A DNA stretch of 64,000 bases from Chrysomallon squamiferum (Eukaryota; Mollusca; Gastropoda; Neomphalida; Peltospiridae). The DNA lies in assembly GCA_012295275.1 (NCBI GenBank), contig CM022668.1, positions 107,157 through 171,156 of the forward strand, given 5' to 3'. The notes under the pieces were generated by a model. The model did not search any database, had not been told where the DNA came from, and worked only from the letters and a program-made list of their open reading frames with translations. How positions within the stretch are numbered: position 1 is the first letter of the stretch; every line of letters starts with the position of its first letter. The position numbers were made by a program, and so were the translations under genes. Below are positions 1 through 13,902 of the stretch, in pieces.

Positions 1-922
1 AGGTTTAAAAATACATTTTTGCTTACATCTTTATTTTAAATGTATCCTTTATCTTTTACACAATCCTCTTATTTATTATATAAAAAAGAAAAAAGACAAA
101 GAAAAGAAAATAATAAGAGAAAAAAATTGTAATATATGATATCCTGAAAACCAATAATATAGGGCCAAGCAATAAACAGCAAAGCAAATGTGTATAACGG
201 TTTCAATATAGTCACACAAACTCTATTTAAAAAATGGGTGGGAACAAAAAAAAAAATTTAATTATAGAATTTTAGTACTAAAGAGCATATTTATAAGTTT
301 GTTGACAGTTAACATTATGTACTTTTCTAAACAAAGGCCAAATTTTAAACTCTTATGACAATTTTCAGAAAACAATTATTAATGCCTTTTCTGTTCACTT
401 CAGAAATTAAATCACTAAACTTTTCATATTTCATTTTCATTTCAGATTACTTAATTTTTAACTAAGGTGTTTACTATCTATTTTATAATGACAAAAAGTA
501 TTTCATCTTTGTCAAAGAAAAAAAAACTGAGTAAAAAAATTAAAATAAAAACTGTTAACATTCATTAATTAATAATGTAGCAAAGATTTTACAAGGAAAG
601 TCACAGCTGAATGTAGAAAAAATAAAATGTATGGCCTTTGTTTTAGGGCAGCAGAGTTTCAGGAGGAAAAAACAATAAAAAAGCAAGCAATGAATATAAA
701 TATATACGTTAGATTCATCATCTGCATATAAGACTATCTGAATAAATCTTGACCACTGTACATATTTACAAAGCATGTGTACACTCACTGTAATACTTTA
801 TGTATGTGCAAGGACAAGGAGTTTTATTTTTTATACTTTATTAAATTAGTGAATGCTTTTGATAGGTAGGTGGACATAACAGGGTTTTTTATTATTATTA
901 TTATATTCATGTATTTGGGTAT

Positions 923-924
<2 letters not shown>

Positions 925-978
<54 letters not shown>

Positions 979-993
979 GTTTATGTGTATATA

Positions 994-1039
<46 letters not shown>
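925..1039. repeat. (CT)n then (TG)n microsatellites
   Basis: (CT)n at 925-974 and (TG)n at 997-1039, separated by 22 bp. Further (TG)n at 1171-1195 and 1411-1459. Confidence 0.98.
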
Positions 1040-1040
<1 letters not shown>

Positions 1041-1407
1041 TCACTGCAATTTTGATACATTTATCTTTGTGACATATCTAAGGATGCAAGTATTGTATCT
1101 TACATAACAATTATTTTTATATAATTAATAAAACAAACTGAAATTAAAAACACATTTTGTGTGTATGTGATGTGTGTGTGTGTGTGTGTGTGTGTAGTTA
1201 GGTTAGTGTATGCATGTTTTAATATTCAGTCAAGAAATACATATACTTTGTTCATGTTTCCAAACAGGGCTATATGTATACATATATATATATATATATA
1301 TATATAAAACAGATGTACATATATCCATTTAAATGTCTGTTTGTTTACATTTTTGACTGTGTACATAATACACAATACTTTCACTTTACATAAATGTGTA
1401 CATCAGC

Positions 1408-1460
<53 letters not shown>

Positions 1461-1768
1461 ACATTATAAGGTAATAACAATGAGTGTAGTACATGTAAAC
1501 ATAGAAAGGTATAAAATCAGAGTGAATCTTCACCCAACTGTACACAACATTGAAAGGTAGCAAAAATAACTCTGTATTTCACACATATACAATTTATACA
1601 AGTTTTTATCTACAATTTTCTAATCATGTTAACATTTGTTAATTTTCCATTTATATACCATTTTCCATACAAACATTGTGAGATTGGGAAAATTTCATTT
1701 TTCTTGGCAATAGGTCTGAATTTCAAAAATCCAAGAACATTATTTTAAAAAGTAATATTAATAAAAAC

Positions 1769-1818
<50 letters not shown>

Positions 1819-3309
1819 ATTACATTGATGGATGAAAATTATATTACATTAATGGGTCATAATTATTCTGTGATTAACAGAAGAAAAAATAGAAATAATT
1901 GTTAAATGGATGAGACTGAAAACAGAACAGTGTTTTAAATGTGTCCAAAACAAAAATAATAATAAAGTATAAAGTAAATTCTTACTAGGATGATTAGAGG
2001 ATGGGGAGGAACTTTTAAAATTTAAACTATTAATATATGTATTAACTGAAATATTCTCTTTAAAAACATGAGAGATGACATGCATTAAAAATGAGACATG
2101 TACTGACAAATAATTCTTTAAGTTTAAAATGTAATGAAAAGACATGCTGATTTTTGGGGAGGATATTAGATAAACAAATATCTGACAAGCATCCTACAAA
2201 CTCAACACAGAAACACCCACCCCCAAAAAGAAGTACAAAATTAAAAGTTAACAAAACATTTCAATATGTTTAAATTTATTGAATTTTCTTTTTAAATAGC
2301 ATTCTGAACCCTCTGATTTCAAGCTAACAACATTTATTACTTATATAAATTAAAACTTTAAATTTTGTTGTTCGTTTTGAAATTTTATACAAAAATTATT
2401 AATAATATAAAATAAAATTAAAAAATTAAAAAAATGACTCAAATGCAAATCACAATCACTATCTGAGAAAAAAAAATTCAATATATATAAACATAATATT
2501 GCCCCAAAGGTTCAAATTGAGGATTCATCCATTTACATCAAAATATTAATATAGTTTTGTTATTTCTTGAATATGTAAAAATTAGTTATTTGAAGATGAT
2601 GAACAAAAATTTTGATAATACAGGCATCTTTAATTCAGTATGAACTTTATTAAGAACAGCTACTAAAATGTATAACTGTGAATTAACAGCAATAAAGATT
2701 TTTTTTTTTTTTAAATTTAAAAAAAAAGTAACACTTTTTCAGAAACAAAAAATAAAAAGATGCCAAATGAAAAAAAAATTAAAAGGAAAATAAAATAGGA
2801 AATTTATCCAAAAATGTTTTTTTTTTTTTTTTCTACCTTTATGATCCAGTATTCATGTGTGCATGGATTAGTTTACACATTTTGGTGTGCATACATAAAT
2901 GCCTATGTACTTTTGAAATCATGAATATTTATTTTTAATATAAAATTATTAAAAACATTGTGATAAAAAAATAGCATACTGTTCTTGAACACAACATAAA
3001 AAAAATAATGATAATAAAAAAAATAAAATTTTTAGAAATGATACATTTAATGTTGTAAGTAAACATAAAAATGGTATTAAGCAATTACATTTGGAAACAA
3101 ACAAATTAACAAATCTTAATAAAGATGATTAGTTGAGTTTCTTTCCTAAATTACCTTGTTGACCACTATTTAAACAATTCACTTATTATGAATGCAATCT
3201 AGTTTTAATCAGAAGGAAATGGAGGAAAATGTTTTACTCCACAACTAACCATTAAATGTAGGATGTTAATCAACATAATTGTACCTGCCTAAGATCTTAC
3301 TGGTTTAGT

Positions 3310-3311
<2 letters not shown>

Positions 3312-3360
<49 letters not shown>
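3312..3360. repeat. (ATT)n microsatellite
   Basis: Perfect ATT repeats for about 49 bp. Confidence 0.98.
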
Positions 3361-3362
<2 letters not shown>

Positions 3363-6300
3363 AACACTGTAATCCTCACATAAAACAGCAGTACATACAC
3401 AAGTTAAGGCACACTTAATTCTTACAACATTTAATCAATTGTATTTCAGTGCAGCACATTTCATAAAATTAATAATATCAGTAGTCTTTGCAATTAATTA
3501 TCAATTCAGCTTGGGAAAGCAGATTCTGTCATATGTCAATGATTATCAACAAAAAATTATAATAACAATGACAATAAATTATAATAATACCAATAAACAA
3601 ATTTGTCAATAAATAAATAAATAAAAATTTTCAAAAATTAAAATATTGTGAAATAGATTATTCACAAAATGAAAATTAAAAAGCAAAACAGATTTTATTT
3701 TTTATTAATATTATTAAATTTAATAAATATGATTTTCTAATTTTGTATTTTCTAATTATTTTTATTTTTTAATTTAAAAAAAAGATAAAAAAACAAAAAT
3801 AAATTTTCATCCTCATTCCATTCCAAAAAACCCAAAGAAGCCAACAAATTAGATTTTAAAAATAATTAAAATTTAATCAAAGAAATTGTTCATCTAAACA
3901 TAAGTTATCATTCTTAATTTATAAATTTCAAAAATCTTGGGGGACAAGAAAAAGAAAGAAAAAAGAATTAAATATTCATATTCTTCCAAAGCTTAGCACT
4001 TTTCATCTACGCTTTATTCAATATACATATTTATATATCTATATATAGAGAGAGATATAGATATATAATATTCCTATTCATTTATATATTTATATAATCA
4101 TTATATATATAAACTGATATTTGCTTCTGTAACAAATGTAACAACTGTAACAAAATTAGTAGCTGCCAAAGAATTCTTAACAGTGTGAAAAATAATACAT
4201 TTCTCCCTTTTTTAAATATCTAGCCAATTATCTAGTTATGTACTGTAAAACAAGTGCTATGTTTGATTCAACTTACTAAAATACTAAGTTATCAGAAGCT
4301 AAACTATTATCTTTAATAATAGTGATGAATATAAATTCTTTAATGATTCTAGCAGTTTTGTTCCTTTAATGTTTTCATATATACACTTATACTTTTTTCT
4401 TTCTTAGAACATCAAATTAATTTCAGAAATCAGCACACTTTTAATACACATGTATAAGTAATCCAGTTTCCTGTCATGATACTAAACATTTCTTTGACAT
4501 TTCAACAAAAACTTAAACTACTAAAGAACCCTGATTACATTTTATTCAGTCAGCTGTTGTAGAAAGAAAATGTTACCCAAATCTTGATATCAAATTATGT
4601 TTAATTTCATGAAATCTATTTGCCTTTAAAATGAAATTTATGAATTTATTAAATGAAGACTAATTTAAATCACTGAATAAAATATGTGAAGGTTCTAAAA
4701 TAATTTATTTTTTTTCTTAGTATGAGATGGTGTTCTCTTATCCTTTGTTTTTTCTCTGACAGCAAATTAAAATCAATATAAATTATATGTTAATATTATT
4801 ATCAAATCTGCAGCAGCAATTAAATATATTTAGTATCAAAATATTTTTTTAGCAATTTATAAAAATGAAGAAAATTTTAAATATTAAAGATATATTGAAT
4901 AAAATTTATTATAAAAAGAATCCTATGGATCTGTTTTTCACCTTCAAGGCAAAATTTAATTCCCACTTCAGTAATTGTTTATTTTTTTCTTAATATTTTA
5001 TTTTACATTTTAAATTGATTTTTGTTTTATTTTTTCATATCTTATTTATTTTTTTTTTTTTTTAATATTTATCTTTTATTTTTTAAACATATGTAGTATG
5101 TAAATTCCTATCATAAAATCACTGACTTATTACATATGAATATATAAAATACTGTGTGCCATTCATCAAATAATAATTTTTTAATTTTCTTTTTCTTTAA
5201 ATTCATGGAAACATACAAAATTTTGACACATAACGAAAATAAAAAGATCAAAATTTTCGTAGTGTTACCATGATCCAACAATAAAGAACAATCTAAATCT
5301 CAGCATTATAACCACAGAAACAAAAGCAGACTGGCAGCATGTCAGAATTATAATACTGTAACCATAGGAACACATCTGATTGATATCTGACAATAACTTC
5401 AATTTCAGAATGGCAACATATCACATAACATTTATTTTTATTTCACTTTTTAAAAATCAGTTTTGAAATGAATCTCAACTGACAACGCATTAAACAAACA
5501 ACTAACTGTTACTTTTCAACAGGAAAACATGAAAGAGTATCTTGATTAAGGTATATGGACCCCTATAATATATACCTAATTTCAGAACAATTATTATATA
5601 TACTGTTAAGTGGATTAATTTGTTTGTTTCATTTGATTGATAACGCTATACTTTAGGGAAGTGAATTTATTCAAATCGATTTATTACAATATTAAGGCCA
5701 GATAAACAACGTTCCAGCATTTTGATCATTAAACTTTGCTTTTTTAATTATTTCACTTCACATTAAGCTGTACTGAACTTAATTATTGACTGCCTACGGA
5801 AAGAGTTCATTTTATATTATTCTTGATTTCTTTTATTTTTTATTTATTTACACACAAACACACATATATACATATACACTAAACTATTTTCTATCCTTTC
5901 ATAACTAAATATTTCACTTTAAAAATGATTATCTATCCTGATCGTAACCTCTTCAGAGAGCATGTAAATTTTTCAAACAAATCAGTTAACAGAAGAAAAA
6001 AAATTTGTTACTAACAAAGAAAAATTATTATTATTAATAAAATTTAAGCATATTCTCCTTACCATTCTAAAATTTCCCCATGCAAAAAACAAAAAAAAAA
6101 CAAAGAAGGAATACAAAAAAAAAAATTAATAGGGAAAAAAATGTAAGAAAATGACACAAAGTTATTAATTTAACAAGTGGTGAGTGAAATCACGGTACTA
6201 AGTCATGTGATCTATCACAACCAATGAGAACACACACTGAGGTATTGAGCAGGCCATTTTGTTTTTGTAGACGTAAGTAAATTCCTCCAGTACTCTAAGA

Positions 6301-6481
6301 ACACCACCTTACTGCACAAAGAAAAAGGATATGACTGGTTAGGGGATGAAACCACAGCAGTTGAAAAAAGATATTGAAAAAAATTATCTTCATCCAAGTC
6401 ACAAGACATTCACACAGTTTTGTATTAAAATTTGCATAAAACAAACTTAAAAAAAACAATCAAAGAATATTGACACTATCG

Positions 6482-6625
6482 CTATGAGGGTGTCTCTGTT
6501 GGGCTGTCCCTGTTGTTTTTGAGCACTGTGTACACATCGTCAACACGTGACAAACATTCAAACAGTGGCAGAAGTTCTAACAGCTCTTTATCCGACATGT
6601 CATCAAACCATGATGACACTGGCAC
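6482..6625 (-). CDS. CTDSPL: CTDSPL-like exon 8 (terminal coding exon)
   Basis: Encodes residues 222-268 and a TAG stop at 6484-6482. It begins [20 protein letters not shown] and includes [11 protein letters not shown], the conserved C-terminal helices of the family. The acceptor is TTTTCCAG. The last dozen residues ([12 protein letters not shown]) are not conserved. Confidence 0.96.
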   Translation of the reverse strand: MPVSSWFDDMSDKELLELLPLFECLSRVDDVYTVLKNNRDSPTETPS

Positions 6626-7750
6626 CTGGAAAACAGAAATAACAACAGTGATGATGACAATGATGAAATATCATGATCATCATAAACAATAAAACTGAAA
6701 AACAAATTATTGATAATGATGAATCTGATAATGATAGTGTTAACAATAATAAGAAACAGAAAAAGTGTAGTAATAACAGTATTGCTTTTACTGCAATTAC
6801 TACTACTACAACTATTATTATTACCAGTATTTCTATTACTACTATTACTACTACTACTGCTATAATTATTATTAACAACAATAATATATAACAATCAATA
6901 ATACAAATACTATTATTATTACATCAAAAATGTTTAAATTTATGCAATCAAATATTTTGAACAATAAAGAATGAATATTTTTCTGTCAACACTAAACTTA
7001 TTTTCATATTTATAGTTTTCAGATTTCAAATACATAAAATCTGAAATAACAGGATAAGGAAGAAAACCATGTTGTGAAAGAGAGGCAACCTTTTACCAAA
7101 TAATAGCTTAAATAACCTACTCTCCCATAGAAAGGCAACAAGAAAGGACTGATCGTGTTGGCTGTCAAACATTAACTTTTGCATAATAGACTGTATATAA
7201 TGTGCTAAAATATTTTACTTACTGCATTGTCTGGATGGAAGATGTAGGAAGCAGGGGAATTGTCCACTATAACAACTTGGTCTAAACACCGACCCAGTCG
7301 ACTCAGATCCTAAATGAATTATATACATAAGTAATATACATATATATATATATATATATACACACATGAAAAGCTTAGTTTATCTAATTACCCTACATAA
7401 CAATTTAGTTCATCAATCCAGTCTGCAACATTCTAATTTAATTATATAAACTAACTAAACAAGGTTTTGTGTATGTACACACACACACACACACACTAAA
7501 AACAAGATCTAAATATTAATCTGATCAGCTAAATTATAAATTAATTATCAGGAATATCTAATAAAAAGTGGAACTGTTCAAGACAACCATACAAGCTTAC
7601 TGAATGTTCTGCTTATTTTTAACATGTTCACAATAACGTGTATTCTTTTAATTTTTTTCCTTTTAAACTGCCTCAGTTACAGACTATACTCAGTCTCTGT
7701 AGACATACATTTACTGACTATACTGTATATATTACCATGATGGCATTTAT

Positions 7751-7781
<31 letters not shown>

Positions 7782-8547
7782 ATGTAAGTATATTGTGAGT
7801 ATATATATTAATAATATATGTAGAAAAAAAAGATGTGTCTGATATGATCTAAAACAAGTACAGAGTTAAGTGTTCTGTAAATAGTTATAAAGAAAGATTA
7901 TTACTATCAGTAATAGATATAAAAATGTATTTATTATGAAAATGTCAATAAAAAATAAGCTGTTTATTAAATGTAAAAGAAAATGTTCTCTAAAATGTTC
8001 TCTAAGAGTACTGTTACAAAAGTTGTGAGTGTGTTATGTACCTTGACATAGTTTCCCCTATGAAAGACACATGATTCTCTGAAAAGGCGGCATTTAAAGA
8101 CACCCCATTTGTCCAGCAAATCTGCTACAGGGTCTGCATACTGTAAAACAAGGATTTAAACAGTTGTCACCCATTACACCAATTGATCCCTTTCAAATGT
8201 CTTTGTTTATTTATTTTTTATATATATATAAATTTATCTAAATATGTATAATGTTCTTAAAACTTAAGAAAATACAATTAATCGATATCAAAGACTTTGC
8301 AGATCAGCAGTGATGTGAAATATTAAAGAGTTATTTCCCTCTTTAAATAAGAGTTATTTTTCTTGATGGAGATTAAATCCAGTACTAACATTTCTGCTAT
8401 TGTTTTACTTTGCTTTTCAACAGATGATGAAGTTCCTGAGCAACGAATATTTTCATTTCTTCACACACATTAATTTATTTATCATAACCAATGAGTTATA
8501 AATTTCTTATTTATTTTCTACTCAGATTTTCTCATAAAATATTTAAC

Positions 8548-8586
<39 letters not shown>

Positions 8587-10585
8587 AATTTATAAACTGA
8601 TTATGTTGAAAAATACAAACCTTTGCTAAACTAGCAGTGAATAAAACACATTCAAATAATTCACCCATTTTTTGTAGAAACTCATCTACATAAGGCCGCT
8701 TTAAAACATAGACCTGTAAAAATAATATAATTAAATAACAGAGTCCTACCTTGGATATCATTACATTAAATGTATTTAATCACACAGGTATAAGAGAAAG
8801 CTGCTAAATTTAACACAAATGATTCAAACTGCCATTTGGAAACACTACAAAACTCTTTAAGCCTTGTTCAGATATTTTTTTCTGAAATTTGTTTCTTCAT
8901 GATAAGAGCAATCTGCAGGTCAAAACAAGGATTAAATGAAACATCAACACAAACTACCATAAAAACAAATAATGCTGTTGTAAATTTTTCAATTTTTAGA
9001 TTCTGATGGTATAAGCTACATTAATCTAGCTTTCTGCTGGTATTTATTTTTTAACATAGGTTAAGGATTAAAATAATTGATTTTTTATTCCAAGTCAACT
9101 CTGCAAACTAATATCATTGTTACTAATATGCAGCTTAAAAAGCTGTGAAGATATGGAGTATCATCAAAATAAATTTTATGACATGTGAATATCTGCATAT
9201 ATCAAAAGGTCCAAAATGTGACTGAAGTTTAACATTCACAAATATGTATCTGCAAATATGTCAACAGAGTTTTACTTACTTGATGTACTGTTCCATCTAT
9301 TTCAACAGGTACAATAAAGTCAGCATTGCTTATCGGCTAAAAAAGTGTAAAATAACATTAAAAATACGTGTTTGTGTGAACTGTAGTATGTATGTGTGTG
9401 CAGATGTGTATTTTACATCATTTGTTTTTGAATTTATGATTATGTGCCTTTGCCTATATTAAAAATAAGAATAATGAATATATTAATGTTATATGATAAA
9501 CTTACCTGTTTTGATGCAGACATATGTGAAATAATGAATATGTGTTACTAAATTTATAAATATGAACATTAACATTACTGAAACACACTGATGCTCATAT
9601 TGCTATTTTTAGGTCTTACAACTGCATATGAGTAAGTCATGTAATATCTGACAAGTCTTGTCTATAAGCCCCCCACCATCCCCGTAAGTCAGTTTACACT
9701 GATCTGGCAGCTTATCTCCCAGTGATCATTTACAATCATCACGTAACTTTTCTCTCACCCCTATCTGCCCCTGGTCTTTTTTCTTCCTTCTTTTTTTTCA
9801 TAAATGGAATTAAAAAAATTAATGTGTTTTAATTTTGTTGCTTGTTACTTGGCCTGGACATTTTTTATATATTTTTTTTTATACATAATTTTATAAAAGC
9901 ATCTTTTATTCAGTTAGTAGTATTTCATTTTTATTTTAATTGTATCTAATGTTTCATTTTTTAATATGTATTCAGTAATCCAACTTCATTCTCATAATGC
10001 TGAATTTTAAATTTTATACCAATAACTTCTTACTGAAATTTGTTATCCTACTGACCTTAAATGAACTGTGAACTAGGGTTTCATCTAGATCAATCACAAC
10101 GCATTTCTTATCCATTTCTTGATGCCGAACTGGAGGAAGTAGGGCTCTTTCCATTGGCTGAAATACAAAAAAAAAATGTTGTATCATTATCTATGCAGCT
10201 CTGTTGTACTATAGCTGAATCAAAAGCAGTGTTATGTTAGATTCATAAGCTAAATTATAGACAGGTTTTTCTGTGTTTTTTTATAGTTCAAAACAAAGCA
10301 AAACTGGCTTCATAAAGAGATAGCAAGTGCATATGTTGTTGTTTTTAATTTCTCTCTCTCTCTCTTATACTGTGACTGAAACAAGGAAGATATTTTGAAC
10401 AATACACTGAACACATTTTTATTTGCATTTACACATTACTGATCACACATATAGTCAAAAAATCTGCTGCTATGTATATTTGGTTATTGTTTTGTTTTTT
10501 TAATGGCAATAAGGATTCATTTATATACAGTTTTCCACATATATCAAAGAACATTCTATAACCTTTATTTATTTATATATTTATT

Positions 10586-10654
<69 letters not shown>

Positions 10655-13600
10655 TAATCAGTCCAAATATAATTCACCATTAATTTATGGGTCATTCCGT
10701 GTCAAATCACCCAATGGTTTAAACCCGACCGTCTCAGATTTTTATGAAACTTGGTATACTTGTTGACTGGGATCCCACAGCACCAAATCTGAAATATTAG
10801 CCCAATCAGACCATTGGTGTGGGAGATATGGCCCACGGAATTTTGAGATTTTTAATTGACCACCAACCTTAGAACCCTCATATCTCAGGAACTACTGGGC
10901 CAATCTTCATAAAATTGGTATTGTTAGAAAGGCAAAATGACAAGGATACCAAATCTGCCATTTTTGTTTAGTTTGGAAAATATTGGAGTACCTTGACCTT
11001 TTGACCTTTGCTATGACCTTGAAATTGACCGTGTGGATCACGTGATCTTGAGATGACCTTTATTGAAATTTAATCTCCCACATGTTAACTAAAACATATA
11101 AAAGTTTCCTGGGTGTAATATTTTTTGTTTAGCCACAATATAGATTTAAAAAATGCACATACATGAAAATAACACCTTTTCAGCCATTAACATCTGATTA
11201 ACTAAAACCTGAATGATCAATTCTGGATGCTAGGAATCACCATCTCTCTTAATCATCGAGTAAGACATTGTAGGCCTACATGTATGCATAAAGTTCACAT
11301 ATAAAAGTTTCCTGGGTATAATATTTTTTGTTTAGCCATAATACAGATTTAAAAAAATGCATACCTGCATGGATGATTGATACAATGCATTACAATGTAC
11401 ATTTTCTCTGAGACTAAAAATTCATCTTTGGAGTTAAAACCCACCTGACATGTCTGAAGGAATGCCTGAAGGATAGGAAAAGATGCCAAATGGCATGACA
11501 TGTTCTACACAATCAGGCTCAAAGGGTTAACAGGAAGTGATGCTTCAGGCAGGTCAGGAAGTCCTTTAGATTCCCTGGTGCAATTTTGAGCACATGGTAA
11601 TTTGAAGTTTAAGACAAAGAAGTTTCTTCATCTGCATTTCTTTGACAATCTGAAGCTTTTTAAGTTGGACACAATGTCAGATGTTGATACATAAACAATA
11701 TTTTTATTTCATAAAACCTATTAAGTAATTGTATCATGTCATGTGGGCCTTGCCATTGGTTTTGAACAAGGCTTCAGTCAACAACAGTACAACCCAGTCT
11801 GAAATCAGACATCATCAAGTGATGTACTGCATAATGTATTTGTACACCCAGTCTTGGCACAGAGTATGAACAAGGTCTACTTCACCTTAATAAACTGTGA
11901 TTTATACTTGAGAAGATTGACATAAATGCCCAAGACTTGTGGGCCTTTGGCAATAACACATGTACTCTGCTGCCATTTTATGACCTGCTTAACTTTACTG
12001 AAAGGGTTTCAGGATTTGATTTAATATTTAGGAAAGCACTGACTTTGTTCTATTGAATTGAAGGTGCAGGCCAATACTGAAAATCCTTATTTCTTCCAGA
12101 GCTAACTGCAGCTTTAACTCTCCTGAAAATGTGTGTTATCAACACCATCATATCAAAAAAAGGAGTTGTGTTCAAAAGTGTATGGAAAACTGAGGAAATC
12201 GAACTCCTCACTCTTTGAAGTGGGATCAAAACCCGGGACATCAAGAGTATCATGAACAAGAACTTTTCATCAAATTTTCAACATCGCAGAAAAACTGTTG
12301 TGATCCCCTTAATCGCCACCCTGAGCAAGCACGCACTAGATCTTTAAGAATTGTTAGCATGGGCACTTACAAATGCTTAGTAAATCCTCCAAAGACACTA
12401 GTGCCAGGAGACAAGTTGTGCTGTGACTGTCTGATTACCCTTCAGAAATCAAAGGTCCTGCAGAGGATGGCTTTAGTATGGGTGGTATTACAATGGGAGA
12501 ATTTGGTGATAACTTGCCAGACAAACCACTGGTTGTTGTTTCCCTAGAAAAGGACTTTGATTTGAATTCTATTCTGTTGAGTTTAGGCGAAACTCCTGTC
12601 AAACTCCATTCACTAGCGCATTCCAGTAAATGAATGAAAGGACAGAAAAAAACTAGCATCAGCTACAGTAACATTAAAATGACATCTTAATGTCTGAATC
12701 CTACACAGAGCGTGTGCAAATCTTGATTTTGTCACCCTTTACCATTGAAAGGACAATGAATTGAAGGAGGAAATAATCCAATTTTATGAAAGTGATGAGA
12801 ACAGTAGAATGTGTCTGGGAATGAAGGATACAGTGAGCATTTGAAACAAACATAGTGAGAAGGTTAAGCATCAGAAACACCTAGTTCTCTCAAATTTATG
12901 TGAACTTTATGCATACATGTAGGCCTACAGTGTCTTACTCGATGATCAAGAAAGATGGTGATCCCTAGCATCCAGAGTTGATCATTCAGGTTTTAGTTAA
13001 TCAGATGTTAATGGCTGAAAATGTGTTATTTTCATGTATGTGCATTTTTTAAATCTATATTATGGCTAAACAAAAAATATTACACCCAGGAAACTTTTAT
13101 ATGTTTTAGTTAACATGTGGGAGATTAAATTTCAATAAAGGTCATCTCAAGATCACGTGATCCACACGGTCAATTTCAAGGTCATAGCAAAGGTCAAAAG
13201 GTCAAGGTACTCCAATATTTTCCAAACTAAACAAAAATGGCAGATTTGGTATCCTTGTTATTTTGCCTTTCTAACAATACCAATTTTATGAAGATTGGCC
13301 CAGTAGTTCCTGAGATATGAGGGTTCTAAGGTTGGTGGTCACACCCATTTTTGGCAAAAATCTCAAAATTCCGTGGGCCGTATCTCCCACACCACTGGTC
13401 TGATTGGGCTAATATTTCAGATTTGGTGCTGTGGGATCCCAGTCAACAAATATACCAAGTTTTATAAAAATCTGAGACGGTCGGGTTTAAATTTCTTTTT
13501 TTTTTGGGTGATTTGACACGGAATGACCCTTATTCATTTATTTGATTAAATAAAACTGCATTTCATTAATTTAATATTCCTAATCAAAAACCAAACAGAC

Positions 13601-13848
13601 AGGTGAGAGATTAATGTAACATATGGCTGTTGTATGACATATCTGTTTTGATAACTGAACAATACACATTCTACTGACAACAAACACACAAATGTTTAAG
13701 CATTCAGCCATTTCAGATGAATATTGCCACTGATATTACTAAAATTAATATAAAAAGAGAAAATGTTTCAAAAAGACTGAAGAAAATAATATTTTTTACA
13801 TTATTCAATATTCTCATCTTTCGAGTGTTTGCATGTGCCTTTGTGTGT

Positions 13849-13902
<54 letters not shown>

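Larger units (their letters stand above)
1..6481. other. AT-rich DNA downstream of CTDSPL-like gene, probably including its 3' UTR
   Basis: No ORF here resembles a known protein. On the minus strand many AATAAA hexamers occur (TTTATT on the plus strand), so the transcript end cannot be fixed by eye. Simple repeats are (CT)n at 925-974, (TG)n at 997-1039, 1171-1195 and 1411-1459, an A-tract at 1775-1814 and (TTA)n at 3312-3360. A 13-bp inverted repeat lies at 4032-4044/4055-4067. The part nearest 6481 is presumably 3' UTR (inference). Confidence 0.5.
10689..13529. mobile_element. Long terminal-inverted-repeat DNA transposon in CTDSPL-like intron 2
   Basis: Both ends start GGGTCATTCCGTGTCAAATC reading inward. 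The left arm, about 10689-11302, is mirrored by about 12897-13529 with small differences, giving arms of roughly 0.6 kb and an element of 2841 bp. A candidate target duplication TTAT flanks it (10685-10688 and 13530-13533); an imperfect 8-bp match is also possible. The interior holds only broken coding remnants. It sits between exons 2 and 3 of the phosphatase gene and must be spliced out. Superfamily not assigned: the end sequence and short duplication do not let me choose among candidates. Confidence 0.9.

Noticed and set aside
4456-4466. AAGTAATCCAG, an 11-base match to miR-26, which in vertebrates lies in CTDSP introns
   Set aside because: It is outside the introns, on the opposite strand to the gene, lacks the seed's first bases and shows no obvious hairpin. 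I saw no miR-26-like sequence in the introns themselves.
6577-6894. ORFs overlapping the last phosphatase exon and the adjacent intron
   Set aside because: They run into trinucleotide repeats of the intron; the spliced frame explains the conserved sequence.
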